The notes: generated by a model not told the origin, from the letters alone. Positions 34,153 to 43,662 are shown, numbered from the stretch's first letter. The stretch: 64,000 nucleotides of DNA from Rhodococcus sp. AW25M09 (GCF_000333955.1 NZ_CAPS01000047.1:20604-84603), one strand, 5' to 3'. Program-made: numbers and translations.

Positions 34153-36105
34153 CTAATGACAGGTGCTGCCGGGATCTGTGTGGCACGACTTCGGCTCCGA
34201 CGCTGCGACATCGAGAGAGGGGTTGCGATCGAAGAATCCGAACGGCTTGAGCCAGAACGACACGGTGTCGGCAGGCATCACCGGCCAGTCCTCGGGGCGG
34301 GTGATGTGATGGATCCCGAAGGTGTACCAGACGACAACATCGGTGTTCTCGATGCTTCGATCTGCCTCGGTCCACTCGGGTAGGCCGTGATCGACACCGC
34401 TCTGATTGACGAACTCGCCGCTGGGCCAACGCTCGTCGGGACAGTTGGGGGTGACCCACACGGTATGGCCGATCACCTGAGCACGCTGGAAAATCGGCGA
34501 CGCCGGATCGAACATCGACGGGATCGCCGCCCCCGGAACCAGTTTGTAGGCAGGGCGGGTGCCGAGGCCGTTGGTGACGTTGTCGTTGACGACCTTCCAT
34601 GCCTTCTGGGTGTTCCAGTCGTAATCCTGCTTGCCCTCGGATTCGGTGGTCAGCGGAGTGTTGACCTGGGTGAGCGCGAGGCCGTAAGGATTGTCGGGGC
34701 CCATCGGAACACGTTGCGTCTCACTGGCGTACACGGTGTTCTCGGTGCCGTCGATGTCCAGATCGAGCCGGGCTACGAGGAAGTGCTGGTGATAGGGCGC
34801 GTAGGTGCGATTGTCGACCAGCGTTCCCGACGGATGGGTGCCGCCTTCGGCGAAGTGCGTCACGACCATGATGCCTGTGGCGCGGACCTCGCACTCGATG
34901 TTGCCGTCCTGATAGAACCGCCAGTAGACGAGGTACTCGTAGTTCGCGACGGTGGCGTGGAAGCTGACCGTGAGTCGACGCATGCGCCGTACTTCGGCCC
35001 CGGCGTCGTGATCGACGTGCTTCCACAACACGGCGTTGTCTTCCTCGTGAATGCAGATCGCATTGGTGATCGTGTACGGCTCACCCTTGCTGTTGTGCAG
35101 TACTGCATCGAGGTAACGGATCTCGCCCAGGCAGTCGCAGCCGAGTTCGAGCGAGGTGGTCATGAAGCCCAGGCCCCACTCGCCGATGTCGAACGCGGTG
35201 CGCCGATAGTGATCCTCGGTGTGATCGCGATACGGAACGACCATCTCCGCGAACGACATTCGATTGGCGACGGACCGCACGTTCCCGTTGTCGTTGTACG
35301 TCACGGCATGCAGCGTCATGCCCTCGCGGTAGTTGAATCCCACGCGCAACGACCAGTTCTGCCACGTCAATTTGTTGCCGTCGATCTGGAACGACGGGCC
35401 GGTCGGTTGGGTGATCTCGAGCGGTTCGAGTGGCGGACGGCTACTGGCCGCGCGGATCCGCTCCGGGATGTGGCGAGGGACGTACTCGCCCATGATCTCC
35501 GGACGTTCGACTCGGAAAGTGTCCTCGATCTCGAGCAGTTCCATCGTGTTGACGTCGATGACGCAGTGGAATCCGCCGACCGGTCCGGCGTACGGATTGG
35601 CACCCTCCGCGGCCTTGACCCAGGTGTCGGACCAGCCGAGGCGTCGACCCTTGTACTTCTCGGGCGTCACCGCTTCGCCGTAGGTCCAGGTGTCCATGAA
35701 CACCAGATCGAGATCGGTGATACCTCGATCGGCCAGGGCAGCAATGACATCGGGATGGGCACGCAGCGCGGCGTCGGCCTCTTCCCATTCGTCGACGGTG
35801 AAATTGGGCTGCACGCCGGGGATGTTCGTCCACGATTCGGTGGCGCGATCGTCCAGCGACACAACGGCCTTGAAAGTACTGTTCTCGGCGCGATTCAACA
35901 CCACCGAGATTGCACGACGCGCAGGCACGGTACCGGCCTCGTCGAACGCGGCGATCTCGGACTTGGCCGGTTCGATCATTTCGATGGACGCGAAGCGCCA
36001 GCCGTCGCCGACGCCGTGATCGCGGCCGAGAACCTCCGCTACGGTGGCGAATTCGTCGCTGGACAGAGGATCGAGAGGATGACGGTGTTGCTGAGGTGCG
36101 TTCAT
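34153..36105 (-). CDS. copper/topaquinone amine oxidase
   Basis: This 650-aa copper amine oxidase oxidises primary amines to aldehydes with release of H2O2 and ammonia. The topaquinone precursor is Tyr389 in the motif NYEY. The catalytic-base region is TAFDIGEWG (Asp306). Copper ligands are in YHQHFLV and the later GIHHITRPEDWPVMP. It resembles phenylethylamine/histamine oxidases of actinobacteria. It lies between the aldehyde dehydrogenase (ATGA overlap) and Usp/permease genes. Exact amine unknown. Confidence 0.94.
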   Translation of the reverse strand: MNAPQQHRHPLDPLSSDEFATVAEVLGRDHGVGDGWRFASIEMIEPAKSEIAAFDEAGTVPARRAISVVLNRAENSTFKAVVSLDDRATESWTNIPGVQPNFTVDEWEEADAALRAHPDVIAALADRGITDLDLVFMDTWTYGEAVTPEKYKGRRLGWSDTWVKAAEGANPYAGPVGGFHCVIDVNTMELLEIEDTFRVERPEIMGEYVPRHIPERIRAASSRPPLEPLEITQPTGPSFQIDGNKLTWQNWSLRVGFNYREGMTLHAVTYNDNGNVRSVANRMSFAEMVVPYRDHTEDHYRRTAFDIGEWGLGFMTTSLELGCDCLGEIRYLDAVLHNSKGEPYTITNAICIHEEDNAVLWKHVDHDAGAEVRRMRRLTVSFHATVANYEYLVYWRFYQDGNIECEVRATGIMVVTHFAEGGTHPSGTLVDNRTYAPYHQHFLVARLDLDIDGTENTVYASETQRVPMGPDNPYGLALTQVNTPLTTESEGKQDYDWNTQKAWKVVNDNVTNGLGTRPAYKLVPGAAIPSMFDPASPIFQRAQVIGHTVWVTPNCPDERWPSGEFVNQSGVDHGLPEWTEADRSIENTDVVVWYTFGIHHITRPEDWPVMPADTVSFWLKPFGFFDRNPSLDVAASEPKSCHTDPGSTCH

Positions 36106-37541
36106 GCGATGGTCTCCGTCGAGCTCATGACGTGCTTGATGCGGGTGTAGTCCTCGACGCCGTAGGCCGAGAGGTCCTTGCCGTAACCGGAGTACTTGAA
36201 GCCTCCGTGCGGCATCTCGGCCACCAACGGGATATGGCAGTTGACCCACACGGCTCCGAAGTCGAGAGCCGCCGAGATGCGCAGTGTGCGTCCGTGATCG
36301 GAAGTCCAGACGCTCGACGCGAGACCGAAGTCCACGTCGTTGGCCAGCGAAATTGCCTCAGCCTCGTCGGTGAACGTCTGCACCGTGAGCACCGGACCGA
36401 ACGTCTCCTCCTGCACGATGGGATCGGACTGCTGGACGCCGGTGATGATGGTGGGCTCGAAGAAGAAGCCCTTGTCGCCGATGCGCTTGCCGCCGGTGAC
36501 GATGGTGGCGTGCTCGCCGATGCCGTCGACCTTCGAGCTGACCTGGCCGAAGTGGTTGATGTTGTTCAGTGGCCCGAGGAATGTATCCGGGTCGTCGGGT
36601 AGGCCGACCTTCAACGTCTTCGCCTTGGCGACAAGGGCGTCGACGAGGGTGTCGTGGACCGACTCGTGCACCAGCACGCGGGTGACGGCTGTGCAGTCCT
36701 GACCGGCGTTGAAGAACGCGGCCTCGGCGATACCGTCGGCGGCCTTGCTGATGTCGACGTCGTCGAAGACGATCGCCGGCGCTTTGCCGCCGAGTTCGAG
36801 GTGCGCGCGCTTGAGCTGCTTGGCAGCGGCCACGGCGACGGCGATGCCGGCGCGGACCGATCCGGTGATCGACACCAGGCCGGGAGTCTTGTGCTCCACT
36901 ATGGCAGCGCCGGTCCCGCCGTTGCCGAGAACCACATTGAGGACGCCGGCCGGAAGGATTCCTTTCGACAGCTTCGCCAGCACGAGAGTGCTTTCGGGAG
37001 TGGTGTCACTGGGCTTGAGGACGATGGTGTTGCCGGCGGCGAGCGCGGGCCCGATCTTCCAGATTGCCATCATGAACGGGTAGTTCCACGGCGTCACCTG
37101 GCCGACGACACCGATCGGTTCGCGTCGAACATACGAGGTGAATCCGTCCATGTATTCGCCTGCCGACTTGCCCTCGAGCATGCGCGCCGCACCGGCGAAG
37201 AACCGGATCTGATCTGCGCCGACCGTCACCTCTTCGGCGGCGATGGTCGCCTTGGGCTGGCCGGTATTACGGCTCTGCGCCTCGACGATCTCGTCGCTGT
37301 GCGCCTCGATGGCGTCGGCGAGCTTCAACAGCGCCTTCTGCCGTTCGCCGGGCGTCGTCTTACCCCAGCTCTGGAATGCGCTGGCGGCAGCCGACATTGC
37401 GGCATCGACATCCGACGCGTCGGAGATGGGGGAGTGGGCGACGACCGACTCGTCCACCGGATTCACCACATCGAGCATGTCGGTACCGGAGGGCGTCACG
37501 AACGCCCCGTCGATGTAGTTCTGCAGGACAGGCACCGTCAT
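36102..37541 (-). CDS. aldehyde dehydrogenase (aminobutyraldehyde type)
   Basis: This 479-aa NAD-dependent aldehyde dehydrogenase has the cofactor motif TGSVRAG, catalytic Glu in LELGGKAP and catalytic Cys in NAGQDCTAVTRV. The sequence style (YMDGFTSYVRREPIGVVGQVTPWNYP) matches gamma-aminobutyraldehyde dehydrogenases. It is the first gene of the operon with the amine oxidase, consistent with oxidising the aldehyde formed from an amine to the acid. GTG 37544 would add one residue. Confidence 0.92.
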   Translation of the reverse strand: MTVPVLQNYIDGAFVTPSGTDMLDVVNPVDESVVAHSPISDASDVDAAMSAAASAFQSWGKTTPGERQKALLKLADAIEAHSDEIVEAQSRNTGQPKATIAAEEVTVGADQIRFFAGAARMLEGKSAGEYMDGFTSYVRREPIGVVGQVTPWNYPFMMAIWKIGPALAAGNTIVLKPSDTTPESTLVLAKLSKGILPAGVLNVVLGNGGTGAAIVEHKTPGLVSITGSVRAGIAVAVAAAKQLKRAHLELGGKAPAIVFDDVDISKAADGIAEAAFFNAGQDCTAVTRVLVHESVHDTLVDALVAKAKTLKVGLPDDPDTFLGPLNNINHFGQVSSKVDGIGEHATIVTGGKRIGDKGFFFEPTIITGVQQSDPIVQEETFGPVLTVQTFTDEAEAISLANDVDFGLASSVWTSDHGRTLRISAALDFGAVWVNCHIPLVAEMPHGGFKYSGYGKDLSAYGVEDYTRIKHVMSSTETIA

Positions 37542-37775
37542 CACTCAACCCCTAGCGTCGGACTCCACTGTTGTATTGCGGTTCTGCAAAGCCTGCACCT
37601 ACGGACGAGACTTTGCTACCCGACAAGATGTCCAGCGCCCCTCGATGGATCAGGACGAAACGTCAAGGTTCCCGGCCAAGGACCTGACCCCGGCGATGTA
37701 GGTCGCGAGACCGAGCTTCTCGAACGCTGCCCGGGAGGTGGGATCGCCGAGATGTTCACCGGTTAGCCTGAGTCG

Positions 37776-38771
37776 GTGGCAGACACAGCGGTGGGATATC
37801 AGCAGATCGCCGACGGCACCTGGGCTTTCATGCGGCCGCCGGGCAGTTGGGGGCAGACCAACACCGGACTGATCGTGGGGCCGGGCCGCGCGTCGATGTT
37901 GATCGACACCGTTTGGGACACCACGTGGGCAGCACGGGTGGCCGCAGACACCGCCGAACTCATCGCCGACGCGCCGATCACCGAAGTACTCAACACCCAC
38001 TCCGACGGCGATCACTGGTGGGGCAACGACACTGTTCCCCCGTCTGCGCGCATCACCACGAGCGCCGCGTCACTGCACGCCATGAAAGAGGAGACGCCAC
38101 CGAAAGGCGTAGCCACGTTCGCCTCCCTCGGTGCCAAGATCGGCTGGGTACCCGGGCCGGTCGGCGCGATGGGCTCCTACATGAACCGAGTCCGCGGCGG
38201 TGCCACCTTCCCCACCGCGCTGCCGCGGCTACCCGACCACACCTTCGAGACCACCGACACCCTCGACGTAGCAGGACGATCCGTTCACCTGCGCTACCTG
38301 GGTCCGGCGCACACCGAGGGCGACCTCATCGCCCACCTACCCGACGTCGGAGTCGTGTTCGCAGGAGACTTGCTGTTCATCGACGCCACCCCGGTGCTCT
38401 GGCACGGCCCACTGCAGAACTGGATCGACGCCCTCGACCATCTCCTCGAACTCGATGCCGCCGTCTACGTCCCCGGCCACGGCCCGCTGTGTGGCACCGA
38501 CCAGATCCGCGCAGTCCGCAACTATTGGACCTGGGTGGCCGAGGCCGGTCGCAGCTGCTTCGATGCCGGACTCGGATCGACCGAGGCCGCCCGAAACCTG
38601 CTGAAATCCACCGAATTCGGGCACTACGCGCATTGGGACTCACCGGAACGGCTCATCCTGAGCATGAGCACCCTCTACCGCCTGTGGCGAGGCGAGCAGC
38701 CCGCACCGCCCACGCTGACGCGTCGAGCACGGGCGTTCGCGGACGCGGGGCGGTTCCTTCGAAAGCAGTAA
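37776..38771 (+). CDS. metallo-beta-lactamase-fold hydrolase
   Basis: This 331-aa MBL-fold protein has the metal motif as NTHSDGDHWWGN: the second histidine of the usual HxHxDH is replaced by Asp. Later metal residues are in YLGPAHTEGD, FAGDLLF and VPGHGP. Such proteins hydrolyse varied esters or thioesters; a substrate is not evident. GTG 37776 starts it, divergent from the aldehyde dehydrogenase gene. Confidence 0.85.
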   Translation: MADTAVGYQQIADGTWAFMRPPGSWGQTNTGLIVGPGRASMLIDTVWDTTWAARVAADTAELIADAPITEVLNTHSDGDHWWGNDTVPPSARITTSAASLHAMKEETPPKGVATFASLGAKIGWVPGPVGAMGSYMNRVRGGATFPTALPRLPDHTFETTDTLDVAGRSVHLRYLGPAHTEGDLIAHLPDVGVVFAGDLLFIDATPVLWHGPLQNWIDALDHLLELDAAVYVPGHGPLCGTDQIRAVRNYWTWVAEAGRSCFDAGLGSTEAARNLLKSTEFGHYAHWDSPERLILSMSTLYRLWRGEQPAPPTLTRRARAFADAGRFLRKQ

Positions 38772-38791
38772 TACTCAATTCCCCGTGAATG

Positions 38792-39568
38792 CTACTGTGG
38801 CGCAGTGAACGTCGCGGTCAACGACGCCGCAGCGTCGAACAGGCCGGCCAGATCCGATCGATCAGGTGAGGGTTCGAGCACTATGGTTGTCGCCCCCGCG
38901 TCGATCCAGCGCTGCACAGTGCTCGGGGCCGCATCGGAATCGGAAAGACACGACACGTAGACCACCACGTCGTGGTCGGGCCCACCGCCGATGTGCTCGA
39001 CAGCGGTTCGCAGCTGGTCCGGGGACGTCTCGCTCGTGAGGATGGTTCCCACGCTGCTGCGACCGCTCAGGGCGAGCGTCTTCGGCCCCGTCGCGCCGAC
39101 CAGAAGCGGCGGCGGTTGCTGCGGCGGCCAGTTCAATCGCACATCGTCGAGTGAGACGTATCGGCCGTGAACGGTCACGGTTTCACCGGCCAACAGACTG
39201 GTCAGCGCGGCCATCTGCTCGCTCAGCAACGTCAGGGGAGAGTGCACTCGGCCACCGATCTGATCCATCCACGATTGGACGCCGTGACCGAGTCCGACGC
39301 GGAGCCGCCCCGGATGGATCCGGGCAACGGTAGCGATCTCCATGGCCGTCGACGCGACGTTTCGCATCGGGGTGGGTAACACCCCGATGCCGACACTCAC
39401 ACGGTTCGTGGCGGCGAGAATCATTGCAGCAGTGGATACTCCACCGGAGTAGAAGCAGTCTTCCCAGATCCACACCTCGTCGACACCCGCGGCGTCGGCC
39501 GCGCGCGCAGCGTCGATGAGTGCCTCGGGAGCCATTTCAGGCCGAAGTACAACGCCGATTCGCGTCAT
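38792..39568 (-). CDS. LLM-class flavin-dependent oxidoreductase
   Basis: This 258-aa protein has the luciferase-like monooxygenase fold: DAARAADAAGVDEVWIWEDCF, a GIGVLPTPMRNVASTAMEIATVARIHPGRLRVGLGHG block and GATGPKTLALSGR. The GLGHG sequence is typical of F420-dependent members. It is short compared with most members (about 300 aa). AGAGGAGA precedes ATG 39568. Confidence 0.87.
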   Translation of the reverse strand: MTRIGVVLRPEMAPEALIDAARAADAAGVDEVWIWEDCFYSGGVSTAAMILAATNRVSVGIGVLPTPMRNVASTAMEIATVARIHPGRLRVGLGHGVQSWMDQIGGRVHSPLTLLSEQMAALTSLLAGETVTVHGRYVSLDDVRLNWPPQQPPPLLVGATGPKTLALSGRSSVGTILTSETSPDQLRTAVEHIGGGPDHDVVVYVSCLSDSDAAPSTVQRWIDAGATTIVLEPSPDRSDLAGLFDAAASLTATFTAPQ

Positions 39569-39585
39569 TGCAGTTCTCCTCTCGG

Positions 39586-40998
39586 TCAGCGAACGAGGTA
39601 CGGCGATACCGAACTTCGGTGCTCGTCGATATCGAGATCCTTGCCCAGCGGCGGGAACGCACGCTGCGGGCAGTTCGCACGTTCGCACACGCGGCAGCCT
39701 GCGCCGATCGGTGTTGCAGCAGCAGAGCCCTGGACGTCCAGTCCGTCGGCGTACACCAGTCTGCCGGCATGGCGCAGCTCGCAACCGAGACCGATGGCGA
39801 AGGTCTTGCCGGGCTGACCGTATCGCGCGGCCCGTCGCTCCACGGTGCGCGCGATCCACAGATAGTTGCGGCCGTCGGGCATCTCGGCGATCTGGGTCAT
39901 GATCTTGCCCGGATAGGCGAACGTCTCGTACACATTCCACAGTGGGCAGGTACCGCCACTGGATGAGAAGTGGAAACCTGTGGCGGACTGGCGTTTCGAC
40001 ATGTTTCCTGCGCGATCGACCCGGACGAACGAGAACGGCACACCCCGTAACTCGGGTCTCTGCAAGGTGGAGAGCCTATGGCAGATGGTCTCGTAACTGA
40101 CCGAGAAGAACGCCGAGAGCCGCTCGACGTCGTACCGGAAATCCTCGGCGACGTCGTGAAACTGGTGGTACGGCAACACCGTCGCGGCAGCGAAATAGTT
40201 CGCGAAGCCGAGCACCGCCAGCTTCTTCGACGACTCGCTGGTGAAGTTTCCCTCGTCGGCCATTTTGTTCAGCAGGTCTCCGCATTCGAGGTACGCCAGT
40301 TCGGCAGCGAACCGGAACACCTTCTGACCGGCGGACAGGTGTGGCGAAATCTCCAGTACGCGCGTCTGGGGGTCGAATCGGTGCAGCACGTTCTCGCCGA
40401 GGTCGATGCGATTGACGATCTGGACGTCGTGCACCGTTCGTAGCCGCTTGGCGATCTCGCCGCCCACGTCGGCGCGATGGAATCGAATCCTCGAGGTCAG
40501 CGCCTCCGCCGCAGTGTCCAGATCGTGCAGATAGTTCTGCCGCTGATAGAAGTAGTCGCGCACTTCCTCGTGCGGCTTGCTGATCGAACCACTGCCACTG
40601 CCGTCGGAGAAGCGCTCCTCGGTAGCGGCGAGGAGCTGAGCCGTCGTATTGCGGAATCGGCGATGCATGTTCACCATCGCCCGCGCCAACTGCGGGTGCG
40701 AGCTGACCATCTGGGCGATCTCGTGCGCGTCGGCGTCGATGTCCATGTCCTGATCGAGGGCCACCTCGCGGAGCTCGGCAACCAGCCTGGTGTCGTCCTC
40801 GGAGGAGAAAAACGAGGTGTCGACGCCGAACACCTCGGAGATGCGAAGGAGTACCGGCACCGTCAGCGGACGCACGTCGTGCTCGATCTGGTTGAGATAG
40901 CTGGCCGAGATCCCCAGCTTGTGGGCCAACGACACCTGACTCATGCTGCGTTCGCTGCGAAGCTGCCGAAGCCGCACGCCGACGAAGGTTTTCGACAT
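39586..40998 (-). CDS. ramB: RamB, regulator of acetate/glyoxylate metabolism
   Basis: This 470-aa XRE/MocR-type regulator has an N-terminal HTH (RLRQLRSERSMSQVSLAHKLGISASYLNQIEHDVRPLTVPVLL), an IrrE-like central domain and a C-terminal ScfR/DUF2083-type domain with cysteines (GAGCRVCERANCPQRAF). In corynebacteria and mycobacteria RamB represses aceA/aceB and adhA. Here aceA and an alcohol dehydrogenase lie close by on the opposite strand, and a shared 9-mer occurs upstream of all three. Confidence 0.94.
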   Translation of the reverse strand: MSKTFVGVRLRQLRSERSMSQVSLAHKLGISASYLNQIEHDVRPLTVPVLLRISEVFGVDTSFFSSEDDTRLVAELREVALDQDMDIDADAHEIAQMVSSHPQLARAMVNMHRRFRNTTAQLLAATEERFSDGSGSGSISKPHEEVRDYFYQRQNYLHDLDTAAEALTSRIRFHRADVGGEIAKRLRTVHDVQIVNRIDLGENVLHRFDPQTRVLEISPHLSAGQKVFRFAAELAYLECGDLLNKMADEGNFTSESSKKLAVLGFANYFAAATVLPYHQFHDVAEDFRYDVERLSAFFSVSYETICHRLSTLQRPELRGVPFSFVRVDRAGNMSKRQSATGFHFSSSGGTCPLWNVYETFAYPGKIMTQIAEMPDGRNYLWIARTVERRAARYGQPGKTFAIGLGCELRHAGRLVYADGLDVQGSAAATPIGAGCRVCERANCPQRAFPPLGKDLDIDEHRSSVSPYLVR

Positions 40999-41036
40999 AT
41001 CGCCAGGCTACGCCTGCGAAGAAATGCGTTAACACC

Positions 41037-41045
41037 GTTCGCAAC
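41037..41045. promoter_or_regulatory. candidate RamB site upstream of ramB
   Basis: GTTCGCAAC lies 39 nt upstream of the ramB start. The same 9-mer, reversed, lies before the alcohol dehydrogenase gene and an 8-base match lies before aceA. Autoregulation is known for RamB; this match is by eye only. Confidence 0.35.
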
Positions 41046-41098
41046 TGGTTGCCGGGTCACAATTCGGTGATCATCGGGAACATTAGCGGAAGTAAAGG

Positions 41099-41114
41099 CG
41101 TATACCGGTATACG
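41099..41114. promoter_or_regulatory. 16-bp perfect palindrome
   Basis: CGTATACCGGTATACG is fully self-complementary and lies 33 nt before the next gene start, probably at its promoter. Unknown regulator. Confidence 0.5.
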
Positions 41115-41146
41115 AGCCAATTCGCCACGTACCTCTAGGAGTGGTC

Positions 41147-41551
41147 ATGTCCAACCGTCAACGCACATCGGAAATCGTCAGGGACGTCGTCGTCTTCGTC
41201 ACCGGAGCGGTACTCGTCGGATCCACCGTATGGCTCCCGGTCGAGGGGGTCCAGGAGGTCACCGGTGCCATCCTCGTCCTCGGCATACTCGCCGCATCGA
41301 CTGCGCTGTGGGCCATCGGATCGTCGTCGCGGCAAAGCCACTGGACTCACGTCGGCCTCGGTCTGCTCCTCGCGGTCTCGCCTGCACTGATGGTGTTCCC
41401 GTCCGGACTGCTGGCCGCGGACCTGTTCGCCATCGTCGGCGGACTGGTGATCGCTGCCATGGGCGCGCTCGGCGTGCTCGCCTCGCGTCGGGCACCGGTC
41501 ACCTCGCGGGTGGTTGCGTCCAGTGCCGATCGAACCAGCGCGCGAGTCTGA
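41147..41551 (+). CDS. small SPW-repeat-like membrane protein
   Basis: This 134-aa protein has four hydrophobic segments (about residues 14-31, 38-57, 66-83, 90-110). Residue patterns suggest an SPW-repeat membrane protein, but I am unsure of the family. The start is the ATG at 41147 after CTAGGAG; it is divergent from ramB. A long hairpin terminates it. Confidence 0.72.
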   Translation: MSNRQRTSEIVRDVVVFVTGAVLVGSTVWLPVEGVQEVTGAILVLGILAASTALWAIGSSSRQSHWTHVGLGLLLAVSPALMVFPSGLLAADLFAIVGGLVIAAMGALGVLASRRAPVTSRVVASSADRTSARV

Positions 41552-41564
41552 ATTCCAGCAACTG

Positions 41565-41623
41565 ATGCTCCACTCCCCGGGCGTGGGCGATGAATGTCGT
41601 CCACGGCCGCGGGAGTGGAGCAT
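41565..41623 (+). terminator. long hairpin terminator after the small membrane protein
   Basis: ATGCTCCACTCCCC with downstream GGGAGTGGAGCAT, plus an inner GGGCGTGG/CCACGGCC pairing, form a stem of about 20 bp. TTTTGTGTGT follows. Confidence 0.75.
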
Positions 41624-41651
41624 TTTGTGTGTACACGGCTCGGTCGGCAAC

Positions 41652-41949
41652 TCACGACCCAACTGATGCGATCTCGCTCGCGATCCGGGCGTGTGCAGCC
41701 AGCGCATCGAATGCGGAATAGCGCAGCACCAACCAGCCATCGAGCACCAGCGCATTCTGGCGACGCCGGTCCTTGCTGAACACCACTGCAGCGCTGTGAG
41801 GCGAACCGCGCCACTGCCAGCCGGACCTGACGAGCCAGTTCGGTGTTGCCGCGTCGGCCCGGGAACCGCGCGAGCAGTCGGGCCAAGGATGCGGGATCGA
41901 ATCCGAACTTCAGACGCTCGTCGAATAAAGCAACCCGTGCGCGTTCACA
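41652..41949 (-). pseudogene. remnant of a DUF559/AbiEi-type endonuclease-domain protein
   Basis: On the minus strand one frame reads ALFDERLKFGFDPASLARLL then PGRRGNTELARQVRLA, and a second frame reads RRRQNALVLDGWLVLRYSAF to a TGA at 41652. Both pieces resemble the middle and C-terminal end of rhodococcal AbiEi/DUF559 proteins. The N-terminal HTH and most of the nuclease fold are missing and a frameshift separates the parts, so it is decayed. The rest of the 41552-42305 gap holds only a terminator and the aceA regulatory region. Confidence 0.5.
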
Positions 41950-42068
41950 TCGTGGGATTGCTTGCGTGTGATTTGCGTCACAGAACCCGTCTGGTCTGAC
42001 TCGATTCAGACGCCCCCATCAAACCGTACGAGCGTCCGATATAACTTTTTGTACATTGCGTTCATCAA

Positions 42069-42143
42069 CTGGGGATTTATCCCTACCGATCGGTAACTAT
42101 GTCGTCCGATCGGTGAGGTTTGCGCGGACTGAAAATTCGCAAC
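42069..42143. promoter_or_regulatory. regulatory region upstream of aceA
   Basis: This stretch holds CTGGGGATTTATCCC (RamA-like G/C runs, 42069-42083), two CCGATCGGT copies (first within the palindrome ACCGATCGGT, 42085-42094; second 42106-42114) and ATTCGCAAC (42135-42143), close to the candidate RamB 9-mer. A promoter for aceA is expected here; exact start unknown. Confidence 0.4.
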
Positions 42144-42305
42144 ATTAGCAAGGCGCTCGGGAAAGCTAGCCAAGATTGGCACTAACAACTGGTAGACGCA
42201 TGTTTTCGGGTGTGCCATTGTTTTGGAGTACACCAGAAGGGCCTGGCAACGATGTGAAGATTCGTCTCGCGGCAGGCCGAAAGCAGAGAAGAGACTGGAG
42301 CTCCG

Positions 42306-43595
42306 ATGTCGACCACCGGCACCCCGAAGACCACCGCCGAGATCCAGCAGGATTGGGACACCAATCCCCGCTGGAAGGGCGTCACCCGTAACTTCACCGC
42401 ACAGCAGGTCTCCGACCTCCAGGGCACTGTTGTCGAAGAAGCGACGCTTGCTCGCCGCGGCAGCGAGGTCCTGTGGGATCTCGTGAACAACGAGGACTAC
42501 ATCAACTCGCTCGGTGCCCTCACCGGTAACCAGGCCGTGCAGCAGATTCGCGCCGGCCTCCAGGCGATCTACCTCTCCGGCTGGCAGGTCGCCGGCGACG
42601 CAAACCTCTCGGGCCACACCTACCCGGACCAGAGCCTCTACCCGGCCAACTCGGTTCCGTCTGTCGTGCGCCGCATCAACAACGCACTCCTGCGCGCCGA
42701 CGAGATCGCCAAGATCGAGGGCGACACGTCCGTCAAGAACTGGGTCGCACCGATCGTCGCCGACGCCGAAGCCGGCTTCGGTGGCGCACTGAACGCCTAC
42801 GAGCTGCAGAAGGCCATGATCGTGGCCGGTGCCGCAGGCGTGCACTGGGAAGACCAGCTCGCATCGGAGAAGAAGTGCGGCCACCTCGGTGGCAAGGTGC
42901 TCATCCCCACCCAGCAGCACATCCGCACCCTGACCTCTGCACGTTTGGCATCGGACGTCGCCGACGTGCCGTCGGTCATCATCGCCCGCACCGACGCCGA
43001 GGCAGCCACGCTGATCACCTCCGACGTCGACGAGCGTGACCGCGAATTCCTCGACGGAACCCGCACGGCCGAGGGCTTCTTCGGCGTCAAGAACGGCATC
43101 GAGCCCTGCATCGCTCGCGCCAAGGCGTACGCACCGTATGCAGACCTCATCTGGATGGAGACCGGCGTGCCGGACCTCGAGGTCGCCAAGAAGTTCTCCG
43201 AGTCGGTTCGCAGCGAATTCCCCGACCAGCTCCTCGCCTACAACTGCTCGCCTTCGTTCAACTGGAAGGCACACCTGGACGACGCGACCATCGCGAAGTT
43301 CCAGAAGGAGCTCGGCGCGATGGGCTTCAAGTTCCAGTTCATCACCCTGGCGGGCTTCCACTCGCTCAACTACGGCATGTTCGACCTGGCACACGGCTAC
43401 GCCCGCGAGGGCATGACCGCGTTCGTCGACCTGCAGGAGCGCGAGTTCAAGGCTGCCGAAGAGCGCGGCTTCACCGCCATCAAGCACCAGCGTGAGGTCG
43501 GCGCGGGCTACTTCGACCGCATCGCCACCACCGTCGACCCCAACACCTCGACGGCTGCACTGAAGGGCTCCACCGAAGAAGGCCAGTTCCACTAA
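42306..43595 (+). CDS. aceA: isocitrate lyase
   Basis: This 429-aa enzyme cleaves isocitrate to glyoxylate and succinate in the glyoxylate shunt, and may act as methylisocitrate lyase. The active-site signature KKCGH is at residues 189-193 with Cys191. Length and sequence match the compact mycobacterial ICL1 type. It is monocistronic, flanked by a long upstream regulatory gap and a terminator. Codon use is strongly biased to C/G third positions, as for highly expressed genes. Confidence 0.97.
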   Translation: MSTTGTPKTTAEIQQDWDTNPRWKGVTRNFTAQQVSDLQGTVVEEATLARRGSEVLWDLVNNEDYINSLGALTGNQAVQQIRAGLQAIYLSGWQVAGDANLSGHTYPDQSLYPANSVPSVVRRINNALLRADEIAKIEGDTSVKNWVAPIVADAEAGFGGALNAYELQKAMIVAGAAGVHWEDQLASEKKCGHLGGKVLIPTQQHIRTLTSARLASDVADVPSVIIARTDAEAATLITSDVDERDREFLDGTRTAEGFFGVKNGIEPCIARAKAYAPYADLIWMETGVPDLEVAKKFSESVRSEFPDQLLAYNCSPSFNWKAHLDDATIAKFQKELGAMGFKFQFITLAGFHSLNYGMFDLAHGYAREGMTAFVDLQEREFKAAEERGFTAIKHQREVGAGYFDRIATTVDPNTSTAALKGSTEEGQFH

Positions 43596-43632
43596 CTGAG
43601 CCGCCTCTCCTAACCTTTCAGCGCACTAGTCG

Positions 43633-43662
43633 GGCGGTCCGCAACTTTCGTTGCGGGCCGCC
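43633..43662 (+). terminator. aceA terminator hairpin
   Basis: GGCGGTCCGCAAC and GTTGCGGGCCGCC pair over 13 bp (one G-U) around TTTC, 37 nt after the stop. Confidence 0.8.

Noticed and set aside
34387..36150. 587-aa plus-strand frame over the amine oxidase gene
   Set aside because: Antisense shadow; the amine oxidase active-site motifs are on the minus strand.
42006..43592. 528-aa minus-strand frame over aceA
   Set aside because: Antisense shadow of the strongly biased aceA codons.
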